DNA from: Vitrella brassicaformis
Taxonomy: Eukaryota; Sar; Vitrellaceae
Direction: 5' to 3'
NCBI GenBank assembly: GCA_001179505.1
Contig: CDMY01000635.1
Coordinates: 159,476 to 223,475, forward strand
Length of the DNA stretch: 64,000 nucleotides
Shown here: positions 33,839 through 46,421 of the stretch, one piece after another
How the letters are laid out: every line of letters starts with the position of its first letter
Position numbering within the stretch: position 1 is the stretch's first letter
Made by a program: the position numbers and the translations under genes
Notes under the pieces: generated by a model
Seen by the model: only the letters and a program-made list of their open reading frames with translations
Databases searched by the model: none
Told to the model about the DNA's origin: nothing

Positions 33839-34577
33839 TGTGTTTGTTTGTGCAGTTGGTGTGTATCTGTTGGAGTTGTCGTTGATCGAGGGCCTTCACC
33901 TCGACTTTTTCCTCAGCACACTCGCCGCCTCGTGCACTCTGCTCGTCCTGCTGGTCTGCCTGCCTGCCTAAGTGCCTGCCTGCACACACACGGGACGGGC
34001 ACCAAGACATGGGCCACCATGTTTGTGTGCAGCTGCTGGGCCGGGAGTGGACCGACGAGCTGACGACAGTCACCAAACACACGAGAGTCAGTGGGGGCCA
34101 CACAGAGACACATAGACATACACCACACCACACCGCTCCCTCTCTCTCTCTGTGTCATCCATCGCATCAAAAGGACGAGCTGGCTATGTGTGCGCGTGAG
34201 GTCATCAAGCTGCACGAAAGAGCGCTCGACGGTGAGAGGGAGGGAGACAGAGATATCCATCCATCCATCAATGTGTGTGTCTCTCTCCGGTGTGTGTGTG
34301 GCAGAGTATGCGTACCTCGAGTACCACATCGGCGCGTGTTGCATCACGAGCGACTGGAATCCAAATCAGGCAAGACAAAACTTATAAGCTTTCCTCGCAC
34401 CGCACGATGAGAGGAGACCAGGCCCCTTTCGTTCGCTATGTATTGCTGCAGATTGCTCTCCGCGCCTACACCCACCGACCTGACGGCTCGCCAGGCTTCG
34501 CCTCTTTCCACTTCCCCCAGCCACTCGTCGCCTGGGCATACACACCACACCACGACAGCGACTACCCAACTGACTGA
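32512..34577 (+). CDS. Cyclin-like protein, copy 2 (complete)
   Basis: Ten or so exons from ATG 32512 to TGA 34575-34577. The Ser-rich N-terminus is followed by cyclin fold 1: LSVNLMDRFCAKTNIALTPS, NFLLLACKSHDDIKGEIVSM, RLSQQEGMILSCLNYRVHTA and VLPSQLYDVFAEV. Fold 2 has VYLLELSLIEGLHLDFFLST, AASCTLLVLLLLGREWTDEL and ELAMCAREVIKLHERALDEY. The second fold confirms an A/B/D-like cyclin rather than a single-fold type. It ends SDYPTD. The upstream 180 bp and the first six exons are shared with copy 1; exons after 33727 cannot be compared because copy 1 leaves the window. The canonical Arg of MDRF is kept here. A second in-frame ATG (32524) corresponds to the start of copy 1, since the MSSI extension exists only in this copy. 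Confidence 0.75.
33800..33838. repeat. AC then AG compound microsatellite
   Basis: (AC)n followed by (AG)n in a cyclin intron. The same compound order recurs in introns at 9000-9032, 47731-47764 and in the intergenic run 57141-57176. Confidence 0.85.
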
Positions 34578-35078
34578 CTGACTGACTGATGGACGCAGAC
34601 CGACACAGACAGACAGACAGACACACGAAGCGATGGATGGGCGTGAGTGAGTCCACTGTGTGTATCCATGTGAATGTCTGAATGGACTGGCGAAAGACAC
34701 GACCACCAAGAAATTAATGACATCCGCGCACACATGTTGATTGATCAAATGGAGCGGTTTGGGGGGGCCTTGCCTTTGGTTGCAAATAAATATTGAATCA
34801 AAGGCTCTAAATATTGAATCGATCCAGCATATAGTGTCCGTCCCGCCATCCATGCATCATCCAGTCATGCCGTCCAGTCAGTCACTCACTCCCTCACTCG
34901 GCCAGCCTTTGCCCATAACACAAGACGTGTATGTGTTCGCAGCAGCATCCATCCATCCACCTACACACACAGGGCACAGGACACACAGAAATATGTCCGT
35001 CCATACGTGCGGTGCCCCGAGCCTCGTCTGTTCGTCGGTCGGTCACCTGTGTGTGCTGTGTGAATGTGTCCAGCCAGC
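34578..35078. other. Intergenic between convergent genes
   Basis: It contains an AAATATTGAATC direct repeat (about 34787 and 34809) in an AT-rich patch unlike its surroundings, plus CATC runs. No gene seen. Confidence 0.55.
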
Positions 35079-38000
35079 TTAGTGTGATCCTGGGTCCTCG
35101 TGCGGCGAGTCGGCATCGTAAAATTCATCCTCATCGTCTCTGACACACACAAAAGACCGACGCAAAACGCATACATTATATGTGCGTGCCAGCAGCACTC
35201 CCCTCCCTCCCTCCAGGCCTCCCTCTCCGTAAGTGGCCCTTTCTTTCTTTGTGTTGTACTCGTCTTCCTGCAGCGTGTATCGAGGGCGGCGGTCCGTGCC
35301 CCGCCGCAGCAACGAAGGGTACTTATCCATCATCGACGAACACTGCTTGCCAGCACTAGCATCCGTCGTCACCACCGCCCCTAATCCTACCCCAGCCCTC
35401 CCCAAGGTGCCGCCCACACCCACACGCCCCCCCTCTCCCTCAGACGGCCCGCTCTCGCGGATACCCCGCCCATCGTAGCCACGCCGCCCGGGGCTGGCGC
35501 CATAGCCGAGACGAGACGCCAAAGACGATCCGTCATGCAATCCGCCAAGGATGGGCCGGCGGCCAAGTGTCTCAATGTCATCTGTGCGAGTGGCGCCGAG
35601 CGGCTTGAGAGTGGGGCGGCTGGATGAGGCCGAGGGGTAGATGAGAGGGGCCTGCAGTTTGGATGGAGGCATGGAGAGGGACGCACCCGTCGTCGCGCGA
35701 AGTCTCATCGACGTGCCAAGCGGCTGGGTGGTCGCGCCCGTGCTGGTGCTGGTGCTGATGTTTGCTTCCTCTTTCGCTGTTGGTGAGCTGCTCAGCAGGG
35801 GGTCCCTCAGGAACCGCTGATAGAGGGCGCTCTTGGCTGCACGGGAGAGGGAGAGGTTGCCGAGTGGTGCGTCGAGGCCGCTGGTGTCCTCTGTGTTGAG
35901 CGTTTTCTCGAGAGACGCCAGCACCTCGTTGACCGATCGGGTGCTCGGCCGTGGATCCCTCTCTATCGGGCGCGGGCTCTCGACGAAGTCCCTCTCTGGC
36001 TCCACGACAGTCTGCTGCAGAGCCTTGGGCCGCCATTCATCCCTCGTAGTGCCGTATCCCATATCGCCCCCCTCGCCCCTCTCGCCAGCAGCAGCCCTGT
36101 TGGCACTGCCACCCAGCCGCATGGGCGGCGCAGGACGTCTGGGCGGTGGGGTGCCCTCGGGTGTGTCCTCGCAGTAGCCGTATCCCTCTTTTCCCTCTAT
36201 CACCTCCACCTCCCTGTCCTTCTGGTCGTCTTCCTCCTGCCCCCTCGCACTCGCCCATATCTCGTTGATGTAGGACCGTGGCGACGACAGGCCCGTCTTG
36301 AACGACACGCTGTGTGAGGTCAGGGCAGCAGGCGACGAGACATCCCGCGGCACCCTCGTCAGCTGGGCGATCTTGCTCGGCAGCTGAGGCACCCTCGTGC
36401 ACGGCGCACGGTGACGCTCTTCTGACTCTTGCCCCGGCTGGTCCACCTCTTCGACACGAACACCCTGCTCCTGCTTCTGGATGGGCGGCGGCAGAACGTC
36501 AAGACGCACATCGGGACGGAACGAGCCAGAGAGCTGCTCGAAGGCGTCATCGGTGGCCAGGGGGGAGGACTGGGCTCGGGAGAGACGATGGAAAAGGGAT
36601 GGCATCAGGGAGGCCGGGTGCTTGTCGGCACTCGCGCGGGGCGGCTCGGAGGGCAGAGGGTGGTGCAGCGCGTCTATGTGGTCGTCTGAAGCAAAAGTCA
36701 CCCACCCTTCCTTTGCCGATGGACGGGAGACAACGTCCTCGGCGTCCTCATCGCAGGCCCCATCCTGGATCGGTTGGCCCACCCCGCCCTCCTGGCTGGT
36801 CTCGCCTTCTCCCTCTAGCTCTCTAACCTGTTCAGCAAACTGCTCCTCCCCCGTCCCCTCGTCCTCCTCCTCAACTGCTCCTTGAGGCTCGACAGCGAGA
36901 CCTTCAGGCGGCTCGGCATCGGCACCCTCGCCCTCGGCGTCCTCAGCCGCATCCTCTTCTATCGGAGGCAGGTCGGGCCCTGCCTCGGCCTCTTGCATGG
37001 CACCCCCATCGCCCTCACCCTGCTGCTCTGTGCTGTCCTCCTCTTGTCCCTCTTCTTGTTCCTCTTCGTCTTCCTCCTCGTCTCCCTCAGGGATGCATTC
37101 GGACATGCGGGGCGCACGAGGAGGTGGGGCAGGGTCCTCGCGCTTGGCGGCCGAGAGGGAGTGGGCTTGGGGCATCTCAGGGAAGATCTGGCAGGAACTG
37201 ACGGGGCTCTTGAACTCCTCATCGCTGTCTGGGTGCGAGGGTGGCTGGGGTGCCGGCAGCTTGGCCACGAGACCGCTGAAGTCCTGATCGAGCTTGTCGA
37301 TTGCGCTGCTGCTGGCAGGGGGTGGGGCTGGGGGTGGCTGTGCTGCCTGGTCCAGGGAGACATGCTGACTGGGACCATCGCGCTCGAGCTCAATCTCCTC
37401 ATGGAACTCCTGGACACACAAACGACAAAGGCGGACCGGACCTTGTGCATCGACGAAGCCATTGCATGTCTTTCTTTCTTTGTTGCGCTTGATTGCGCCG
37501 CGACCGACCAGTAAGTCAGTGGATGTGGGCGGCACCCTGAGAAAGTCTCGATCCAGCCCATCCGACCCAGCACTGGCACGCGAGTCCCGAGGGAGCGTCA
37601 TGCCCCCGTCACCCCCCGCACCGTCCCCATTGCCACCATTGCCCTCATTGCCCTCCGCAAAGGCCGGGAAGAATGAACCTCGCCTGGGGCCGAGGGAAAT
37701 GTCCGTCCAATCGCTACGACGCTCCTGCAGGGCTGACACACGCTCCTTCTCGAGAGGCGGAGGGGGCGGCTGCACGGCTGGGGGGGCCTGTTCTGTTGGC
37801 TTCTCGTCGGCCTTTGTCTTGTCTGTTGGCGTCTGGGTCTCGCCCTCGTGTGCGGATGGCGTGGGTGCTGTCTGTGCTGCCGTCTCTTCTGCCCTCTGTG
37901 CTAGCTCGTGCTGTCTGGCCAGCTGCTCGAAGACGCCCCTGTCAGCGGCGGGTGGCTGGTGAGGTGACGCAGGGGGCGGTCGGGGTGGCCGGCCAGATGG

Positions 38001-39274
38001 CCCACTGCCCCCACACCCATATGTCCGCCGCCTAGCCCTCTCGCGGCTCTTCTCCCGCACCTTCTCTACTACGTCCACACCAAACGTGTGAACCTGGCAA
38101 ACACACAACACACAGAAGACAGATGTATGTATGTATGTATGTGTGCATCGTCGCTTCCATGTGTGTCCATAAGTCGTTCCTCACCTGGTCCCATATGCCT
38201 CTGACCATCTTAGCACCGCTGCGGACACCTTTCTGTGCGGCCTCACGCAGCGGCAGTGACACACCTCTCCGGTACAGACCCCCAGCTGATGAAGGCACCG
38301 ACACCAGTGGCGCCATCTGGCCGCCCTCCATCACAAACGGCACTGTCAGATGCCTCGTGGTCACACTGGGTATCATCGATGAGAGAATGCCGGATGTGGG
38401 TGTACGGTTAAGACTGGAAGGGGTGGGGGTGGCGAAGGAACTGAGAGGCGATGGGGGCACATGGTGGTCGGACGATGGACGCTCTTCTGCAGGGGGAAGG
38501 GGAGGCGGGACGCTGGCATTCGAGCGGTGCCGGGCGGCCTCGAACACCTGCACAGCCGATACAGACAGACCTATTTGCATCAATCAAGAGCCTCTCGCTT
38601 TTGTTGTCTGCCGACCTTGATCCACGCCTGCATGTCTGGCGCTGTTTCGCTGTAGAGCTCCAGCACACGGGAAGCCGTACAGACCTGGCAACGAGAGAGT
38701 CCACCCATATGGCAGGAAAAGACCGTCGCATGTTTCTGTTTGGATCCATCCATCGGTACCTGGAATCCATAGTTGCATGCCGTGCCCATCCGCTTGTCCT
38801 CTGGGATGGGGGCGGCATCCTCCAACACCCGAACAGACTCTATCTGCAGATACACAGCCACCATCAACCACATCCATCCATCCACGCATCCACGAGCGGA
38901 CGGGAGAAGTGGCATGTTTGCAAGATCCGTACCTCATTGAAGTTGATGGGCACGGACACACGCTTCGAGGTGCTCTCAGACGCATAGTAGCTGCATCCAT
39001 CCATCCATGAGATATGCACACGATGACACGGATGCGGCATGAAAAGTGACGATGCGGCGACTTACATGCATAATTTCCGGAAGTCGATGGAGAAGTATCG
39101 CCTGTTGAACTGCAAGAGACCCCCCAGGGTGGTCCGGCGGTGCGCATCGCCGCCCTTGCGCTTGAACAAATACCCCACCACAACACACGATGCGCTAAGC
39201 TGAGGAGGCGTGACTGACGGCCCACTCTCCTCCACGGCCTCCTCACCCACCGCATCACCCCGGGCGGCTTCCAT
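35079..39274 (-). CDS. PH-domain protein with long disordered tail
   Basis: The ATG at 39274 was chosen; TAA at 35079-35081. The first five exons build a pleckstrin homology domain: VVVGYLFKRKGGDAHRRTTL, QFNRRYFSIDFRKLCMYYAS, RVSVPINFNEIESVRVLED, CNYGFQVP, RVLELYSETAPDMQAWIKVF. The invariant Trp of the C-terminal helix is present. Such domains bind phosphoinositides or proteins at membranes. The rest, mostly one exon of about 2.9 kb, is low-complexity: Pro-rich, then a long Glu/Asp-rich run (EEDEEEQEEGQEEDSTEQQG region, about 36850-37110), then Ser/Arg/Gly-rich. Two introns can be excised without breaking frame: about 37408-37514 (also open if retained) and about 35140-35250 before the last exon (DDEDEFYDADSPHEDPGSH). 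Function unknown. Confidence 0.75.
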
Positions 39275-39301
39275 TGCGATTGGCAACGAAGTTTACAGAG
39301 G

Positions 39302-39313
39302 TGCGAGCTTAAT
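39302..39313 (+). promoter_or_regulatory. TGCGAGCTTAAT element between PH and SAC3 genes
   Basis: In the 97-bp space between divergent starts at 39274 (-) and 39372 (+), the tightest pair in the window. Confidence 0.5.
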
Positions 39314-39371
39314 GGGAGCAGCCTGCTGCGATTCGAACGAGATTGTTCTGCCGACTCATTCATCTCTAGTG

Positions 39372-40861
39372 ATGGAGCAGAGCATTACGGGTCAGTGCAT
39401 GGACCCATGCCCGGTGGAAGAGAGAGAACGGCGTGAGAGATTTGGCCTACTGCACCCGCTGGAGAGGCGGACGGATGCGACATTGACATCAGGGAGACCT
39501 GCTGCGCACCCTGACCATACTCTGAAGGTATCAAGAATATGTACCAATGTGACGTGAAGTGCCCTCGTCTATGCAGGAGTACGTCAGATCCACCGGGGAC
39601 CCCTCGTCACGCACTCAAGACCGCCGCTCTCTCCGCCCCCCTCCCATCCTGCGGCTCGCCACGAAGACCTTGCTCGGCCAGCTCATTGCTTCAGTGCCGC
39701 TGGAGCAATGGGAGAGTGCATACGATTTCGCCTCCAACCGGCTGCGGGCCATTCGGCACGATGCCATTGTTCAGTCGGCAGTGATGGACACCAGGGAGAT
39801 GAGCTGGCTGTTCGAGTGCAGCGTGCGTTTCCTCGCAGCGTCGTCCTATCTGATGAGGGATGAGTTTGTCAAGACAACACAACCTGCTCTGCACGATCAG
39901 GCCCTCTTCAGCTGCATGGCTTACCTCATGAACATCTACCGCTCGCGGCAAGCGGCGAGCAAGGGACGTCAAATGGATCCCAATGGCGATCTCGTGCAGC
40001 GAGATGACAGTGCAACCGTGGAGTTTTCGGCTGCCTATTTGGTCTTGTCGATAATGGATGAGCAGCGGCTGCAAAGCCGCCTCAAGCAGATCTTGAGGCT
40101 AGGCAAAAGGCCGTGCGTGGGGTCAGCGTGGCGGCTAGTCAAGGCAGTGTCCCACCGCAGTTTCGTCCGGACATTTCGCATCGCCTCGACACTCCCACTG
40201 CTGGTCAGTCAGCAAAGGGCAGCAGACCCACGTGACAATGTCTGTTGTCTGTTTATGGACTCCCGCCTGCGTGTTGTGGATCTTGTAGTTGCGGTGCATC
40301 TTTTATCGGCGCCTGACACGGATACGTCTGAATGCTCTGCAAACACTGCTGAGGGCTCATGGCTCCCCAAAGGGCACCAGGTGAGTGAGGGACGAAGAGG
40401 CGGACACGTAGAGAGTCAATGAGCTGTCCTTGTGTTTGTCAGGTACCCTCTCGACGCGCTTGCGCGACAATGGCGATTTGACAGTGTCGAGCAGGCCAGG
40501 GCGTTCATACAGCAGGCAGGGTGAGTGAGTGCACCAGGGCATCAAACTTTCCTTACTTGTCCCGCTGCTGCTCTCTTCAGGCTGCAGTGTGTAGATGATG
40601 GGAGTTCCTTTCTCTGCGTCCGAGGAGCGACGATAGATGCCAAGGCTGTCAACAGGTCACCTACGCTCACGCACTCAATGCAATGAGCTGCATCGGTCGG
40701 TTGATCGTGTTGTTTGTTGCGTGCCCCTGGTCCTTGTGGGTGGCTGCAGCGTATCGTGGGATGCCAAGGTGCTGCTCGGGGAGGAGATCACGTGTTTGGG
40801 CAGTGACCAACTGGCCAAGTGGATGCTGGCAGAGGAAGATGGGCCGGCAGAGACTGTGTAG
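39372..40861 (+). CDS. SAC3/GANP-family protein
   Basis: Five exons. It opens with MDPCPVEERERRERFGLLHP, the C-P-xx-E-R signature at the start of SAC3/GANP regions, then EYVRSTGDPSSR (VKEYxRS-like), LRPPPILRLATKTLLGQLIA and AYDFASNRLRAIRHDAIVQS (the NR-RAIRxD motif). VRFLAASSYLMRDEF, QALFSCMAYLMNIYRS and AAYLVLSIMDEQRL follow. A winged-helix-like end has YPLDALARQWRFDSVEQARA and LQCVDDGSSFLCVRGATI. The family includes the TREX-2 scaffold Sac3 (mRNA export at nuclear pores) and small paralogues such as SAC3D1/THP3. At about 430 residues without FG repeats, this is nearer the small paralogues. First exon junction: AAG|gtatca at about 39528 to GAG at 39576. Confidence 0.85.
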
Positions 40862-41182
40862 ATATGTAGAGTAAGGGGATGGACCTTTGGGCTGCATGTG
40901 TTCTGCTTAGTGCACCCATGTACCGCCAGTAGGCGACTTGGGACAGACCCAGACCCATACGTGCAGTTTGATTCGACTTAATCGACGTGTGAGCGGCTGT
41001 GAAGCACGTCATGGGTTACACGAATGGGTTAGGGCAGGGAGATGAAAATGGGCAAGGTCGAATGGGAGAGAAGAGCGCAATACAACACAAGGAGAGCAGC
41101 AACGCACTGATATGAGAGCAACAGCAGACGCAATCGCTTTTGTCGCTGTCTGACCCACCCTCTTGCTGAGACCAACGACAGG
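40862..41182. other. Short intergenic spacer, tandem genes
   Basis: 321 bp between two plus-strand genes. No TGCGAGCTT element seen, and nothing else recognised. Confidence 0.55.
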
Positions 41183-43520
41183 ATGGCAGCAGCACCCGTC
41201 TTCAACGCGTGGCGCAGTCCAATCGGCTGGGCGATGGCGGTCATCTTCTGCGAAGCCCTTCCTATTTCATTCATGGTGCGGCTCACACTCCTGCTGCAGC
41301 TGAGCTGCATCTGTGAATCACTGACTCACCCACCCGACGTGTGTCATGTCGTGACTGATCTGCTCGTGTGTTGTGTGCAGGAGTCTACGTTCGTCGAGCT
41401 GCTGTCGGCCACATGGAAGGAGAAGTTCTACGAGAATGTCTTGTCCATCGACATATGGGTAGGTAAGGTGTCGATACCATACCTCTCTGTCCATACTGCC
41501 AGGACATGCATGTTGTCCATCCATCCGCAGGTGTCCATCGTGGCCATACTGCCGGGCGCCGTCTGCGGATACCTCTCTCACGCAGAACGACTCGGTCAGT
41601 CAGTCAGTCAGGCAGGCAGCCACCCCCCAACAACCGTGACGTGGCACAACGCACAGTGTGGTGCAGTGCACCATTGCATGACCATACCATGTATGTGTCT
41701 GGCTGTCTGTCTGTGTTGCAGGTCGGCGTCACGTCTTGATGTATCTGTGTCTGGCTGCGTCCATCCCGTGGCTCATCCTGGTTGTGTTCGAGTCGGTGAA
41801 CGGCTTCTACTGGGCCTCCCTGGTAGTGGGCATTTTCGGAGGGAGGAGGATCGCACTCACCATACCCGTCATATCAGGTAACCACCGCACACGCCGCAGG
41901 AAGGGATCCAGACACGGACGGACACAGATGTGACTGACCAGTGTTCCTATGTGTGTGCACTGCAGCATGGATCACGGAGTGGGCGCCAGACTCCCACAAG
42001 ACGCAGCTCTTCGCCCTGGCCTTCAGCAGCGTGGGCATCGCCAACGTGGCGGGCAATGTTCTCTCCCACCTGCACATCAAGTACCTGGGCATCTCACCTG
42101 CAACCATCCTCCGCATCGGCCTCGCACTCGAAACCCTCCGACTCTTCGTCCTGCTCGGCTTCCCCGAAAGGCCAAAATGCCGCTGGATGACCAACAACAG
42201 CAGCAGCAACGGCGGGGACAGAGAGAACAGCAGTGCCGGCGCCTTGCCGCCCTACAAGCTGACAATCGGCCCTGATGATGAAGTCATCATACGCGGTGTG
42301 TCGGCCGACAAGAGTGTGGGCCGGGCGAGGTCGAGCCACGACCACGACCAGGAGGAGATCCACAAGATCGTGTCAAGGCCGACCGTCAGCAACGTGCTGG
42401 CGTCGGCGGGGGGATGGGAGGAGGGCAAGGGCGGCCGACTGGCCTTCATCCTCCGCAGCCAGTTCCGGGATATCAGTGTGGCCTTCAAGACGCTCTTTCT
42501 GGACTACCGTCTGGAGCTGCTGATATCGGTGCTCATATACGGCATCAACACGTCCACAGGGCAGTCCTTCCTGCCCTTCCTCAAGATGCACCTCGGGCTG
42601 ACGGCCAGCGAGCTGTCCTTCATCGCCACCATCCGGTCCTTCTCCACCCTCTCCCTGCAAGTGGTGCTCCTCCCCATCGCCCTCGGGCGGGGAGTTGACC
42701 CTCTCACCATGCTGCTCGTCTCGACCCTGTGTAAGCCACCAGCCATGATGGATGGATGATCCATCCCATCGATGCGATACATTCGTTCGTTGGTTCACCC
42801 CGTTTCAGGTACCACTGTTGCGCTGTCGTGTTACTCGCGTGCTACGACCATATCGGGCATCTACACTGGACTGGCCTTCGCAGGCAGGGCAATGCAACAG
42901 AGGCACGCTGCGAATGAGCCTGATGTGTTCGTTCATTCACCCCGCGTGTATGTGTATGTGTGCAGGTTTCCAGTGGATGACGTTCCCCCTGCTGCAGGGG
43001 CTGGTGGCTAAGTGCAAGGCAAGCAAACAGAACAGCACACTCGGGCGGTCACTCACTCACTCATCTCAAGGTATGGATGTTGTCCCTTGCTGCAGGTCCA
43101 CAGTGTTGACGACGTCACACGATCGAAATCGACCGCCTGCCCGTCCACCAATCGCACCGCAGAGTCCGATGACAACAATATCGCTTCACCACCGCCTGAG
43201 TGAGCATCCGACCCGATGCACTCGCTCACATGCTCACCACACCTGACGTGCATGGACATGTGTGTGATGTGATCAGGATGGACCAAGGATCGATTCTGGG
43301 CGGCTTCGCTGGCGTATGCACTCTGGCCAAGTCCGTCATCCCCCTGCTCACCTCTGTCCTCTTCTCCCATTACCGATCCCTCCCGCCACCCTTTGCCTTC
43401 GCGCAAGTGGGCTTCATGGCGCTGACTTTCTTGATGGGGATCGTTGTCCTGCTGGTCATGGTCCTCATCGTCAAGAAGTCTCGCCAGAGGGGCTTACCCA
43501 TGTATAAGAAGCCCGTGTGA
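41183..43520 (+). CDS. Major facilitator superfamily transporter
   Basis: About nine exons from ATG 41183 to TGA 43518-43520. Hydrophobic helices are regularly spaced: SPIGWAMAVIFCEALPISFM, VSIVAILPGAVCGYLSHAER, GRRHVLMYLCLAASIPWLIL (the loop 2-3 GRR signature), FYWASLVVGIFGGRRIALTI, QLFALAFSSVGIANVAGNVL. A cytoplasmic central loop of about 130 polar residues follows (SSHDHDQEEIHKIV). Second half: ELLISVLIYGINTSTGQSFL, FSTLSLQVVLLPIALGRGVD, TTISGIYTGLAFA, GFQWMTFPLLQGLVAKC, GSILGGFAGVCTLAKSVIPL and VGFMALTFLMGIVVLLVMVL. The C-terminus is basic. The G-x-L-H-A/GRR arrangement and the 6+6 helix layout fit MFS. Substrate unknown; drug/tetracycline-resistance-like or folate-type carriers are possible. 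Confidence 0.85.
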
Positions 43521-44288
43521 GTGTGAGTGAGTGAGTGGAACGATCGCTGTTGGTTGTGTTGTACAGAGAGGTGAGGCGTGTAACGTTCTGTTTAGCAGCA
43601 CGTATGCATGGGTACAGGGGAGGCTGGGCAGGGCAGTGGAAGAGAGAGAGGAGATGGATGTGAATAGCTTCATACATACAACACAGCGAGCGGGGAGATG
43701 GAGCCTCGGTGAGTGAGTGATGATCGATCGCATCAAGCAAGCGTGTCGTGTGTCTGTTTTTGGCGTGTGAAGAGTGCATGTCAGTCAGTTGAGCCAACCA
43801 GTCTGGGCGGGGGGGCGGGGACAACGAGAGCATTTCTTGGTGTGTGACCTAACCAGCAGTGAGACTTCACTTCACTCACTGTGACAGTGATATCGATGTA
43901 TCGGTGGAGGATACATAGGGTGCTCCCTCCGGTTGATTGAATGCGTATACCCGTTTGCTTTGCATGGTCAGTCAGAGGATCGCATCGCATCAGGGGGTAT
44001 GTAATGAATCCATCATTCATCATACATACATCTCACTCATTCATGCCATGCACACACAAAGCAATCAATCCGCTTGACAGACAGACCAGAACACCCACTC
44101 GAACAGCAACAACACCCACAGTCTCCCTCCACCTAGCTATCTATCTATCTGCTCTTTTGCATGCCTATGCCTTTCCCCTTCCCCTTGCGCACCATGCCCT
44201 TGCCCTTGTGCTGCACATACATACACACACGACACACCAATCGACTGGCTCGTCCATCAGGCGCCGATGCGTGCGTGCGTGAATCTCA
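43521..44288. other. Intergenic between convergent genes
   Basis: 3' flanks of the MFS and EBP2 genes; short CATT/CTAT repeats, no gene recognised. Confidence 0.6.
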
Positions 44289-46025
44289 TCATTCATCCTT
44301 CTCTCTCACCTTGCCGCCCTTGCCGTGGATGCCTGGTTTGAACCCCCGGTCATCGGCTGACGACTTGGCGTCATTGCGCTTCTTGCCGGCCTTCTTGCCG
44401 CCGAAGCCCCACTTGGCGTCCTGGCGACCAACAGATATATACGGACATACAGGCGACCAACAGATATAAACGAGTGCCACGGTGTTGTGTGTACCTTGGC
44501 CTGTCGTTTCTTGCCCTTCTTGGGACGGTTGTCTGCCGGTTTGGCAGCGACTTCCCTTGGCCTTTTGGGCGACGGTTGGCCGTCGGCGTCGCCCTGATGC
44601 TTCCGCTTGACGCCCTTGCCACTGGGGCGGCTCTCCGTGGCCTGGTTCTGACCGACCCACAACACCAGGAGGTGTTCCTTCCCGGTGGTGTTGTCGGCTG
44701 CCATTCTACCTAGCTACCTACCTGCATGAATCGGTCGAAGGACTCCTCTGCCGTCGCCTCATCGTCGCCCTTCTTGCGCTCTGCAACGCACACACACACC
44801 AGAGAGGGGGATCTCACACGGGTGGCCTGCCTTCCTGTGCTGAAAGCTTTGTTTGGTGTGTGTGTGTACCTTACCTTTTCTCCACTTGTCGAACTTCTTG
44901 AGGTTGATGTTCTTCTCCATCTGCTTCTGTTTAACACGCTCCACTTGCACCTACACGTCCCCACAAGACGACAGACATACAGACACCAGTGACGTGACAG
45001 CCATCCCTCTCTCTCCAAAGGAGGCAAGCCTCGATCTCTCGCTGACCGACCGACCGAGGTCTCATCTCACTCACCCACCTGTTTGGCGAACTTCTTCTGG
45101 ACCTTCTGTGTCTTGCGCTGCTCCACCGCCTTGATGCGCGCCTCCTCGTCTGCCAACTTGGCACGCACCTGATACACACAAACACGATGGGTGGGTGCAT
45201 AGACAGGACACCGCACCCGTGTAATCATGTCGCTCACCTTGAGCATCTGCGTGTCTGATTTGAGCATTTCTGCCAGGAAGTCAGCAGGGCGGGAGAACTT
45301 GACACCCATGGCCTTCAGTCGACGAAGACCCTCCGTCGCATTCGCATGAGCGACATCATGGCTGACACACACACACACACAGGACACACCACACACATCG
45401 ACGTGCATGCACTCGTCCATCGTCTTGATTATATATCTGTGGCCACCGGCTCACTCACAAGAGTTTCTCCCTCGAGATGTCGTTTGTGTGGTCCACTTTG
45501 TCGGCGTCCTCTGCCGGCCTGGGGCTCGTGACAGCCAGCGTATCGATCCACGGCACACGCTTCATCCCCTTGGGCACCTTGTACGCAATCTCCCCCAGCT
45601 TGTGACGCAGCCCTGCCTCATCGATCTTCCCATCCTTCCCATCCTTGGCGGCTGCCCCCGCCCCAGGGCTGTCCAAGATCCGCTCGCCTGGCTTTAAAGG
45701 GATGTCGCTAAGGAGGGCGGCTCGTGTGTCGTCCTCCTCATCTTCGTCTTGCTCGTCGTCGTCTTGGTCAAACTCGTCTTCGAGGAAGCCCACCGATGGG
45801 TAATCGTCGCCCCTGCCGCCAAGGGATGGCTTCGGTAACTCATCTTCCTCGTAGAGAGCTGGATGCGACTCGTCTGCAGCCTGTGGTGGAGCCTGAAGGG
45901 GATCACACAAGAAAGATGGAAGATTCATCGGCAGATCAACGCATGGTGTTTGTGAGGCCTACTTTGTTCTTGCGCTTGGTCAACGCGGCCAGCCTCTTCT
46001 TTTGCTTGATACGACTGTTCTCCAT
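44289..46025 (-). CDS. EBP2: rRNA-processing protein EBP2
   Basis: About eight exons from ATG 46025 (MENSRIKQKKRLAALTKRKN) to TGA 44289. An acidic region (EDEFDQDDDEQDEDEEDDTR) precedes the conserved core: KRVPWIDTLAVTSPRPAEDA, DHTNDISREKL, AHANATEGLRRLKAMGVKFS, RPADFLAEMLKSDTQMLK, VRAKLADEEARIKAVEQRKT, QKVQKKFAKQVQVERVKQKQ. The Lys-rich end contains DAKWGFGGKKAGKKRNDAKS and SADDRGFKPGIHGK, the family's C-terminal signature. EBP2 (human EBNA1BP2) is a nucleolar factor needed for 27S pre-rRNA processing and 60S assembly. A perfect TGCGAGCTTAGCTGAG element lies 52 bp upstream of its ATG. Confidence 0.9.
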
Positions 46026-46076
46026 CCTGTACGATTCCGGACGGCTGCTTGGCGCAAAGCAACACTTCGCCGAGCT

Positions 46077-46092
46077 GCGAGCTTAGCTGAGC
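46077..46092 (+). promoter_or_regulatory. TGCGAGCTTAGCTGAG element upstream of EBP2
   Basis: Identical over 16 bp to the element at 9776. It lies in the 396-bp divergent space between 46025 (-) and 46422 (+), nearer the minus gene. Confidence 0.55.
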
Positions 46093-46421
46093 GATCCCCC
46101 CCGTGTAACAGAGACAGGTTGGTTTGCCTGGGGTAACCTGGGCCACGGGCTGATTGTTGCGGTTTGCCTCGGTATAGTGGGGCACAGCTGTGTGCTGCGG
46201 AAGCGACGAACCAAGAAGCCGCAACGCGGGCGAAGCCGGCCGCCAGGCGGGGTTCACCGGGACGGAGGACCGGCACCAGTCATCCGTGAGCACCTCTCTG
46301 CCCCCTCCACGATAGCATGTAAGCGCCACCGGGGGGGAGCGCCGTTGACCGCTATTTGCCGTGCTCTGCCTCCCCGGCTCCCTGCAGGCGGCGGAGCTCC
46401 AAGGCCGAGGCCGAACCACCG

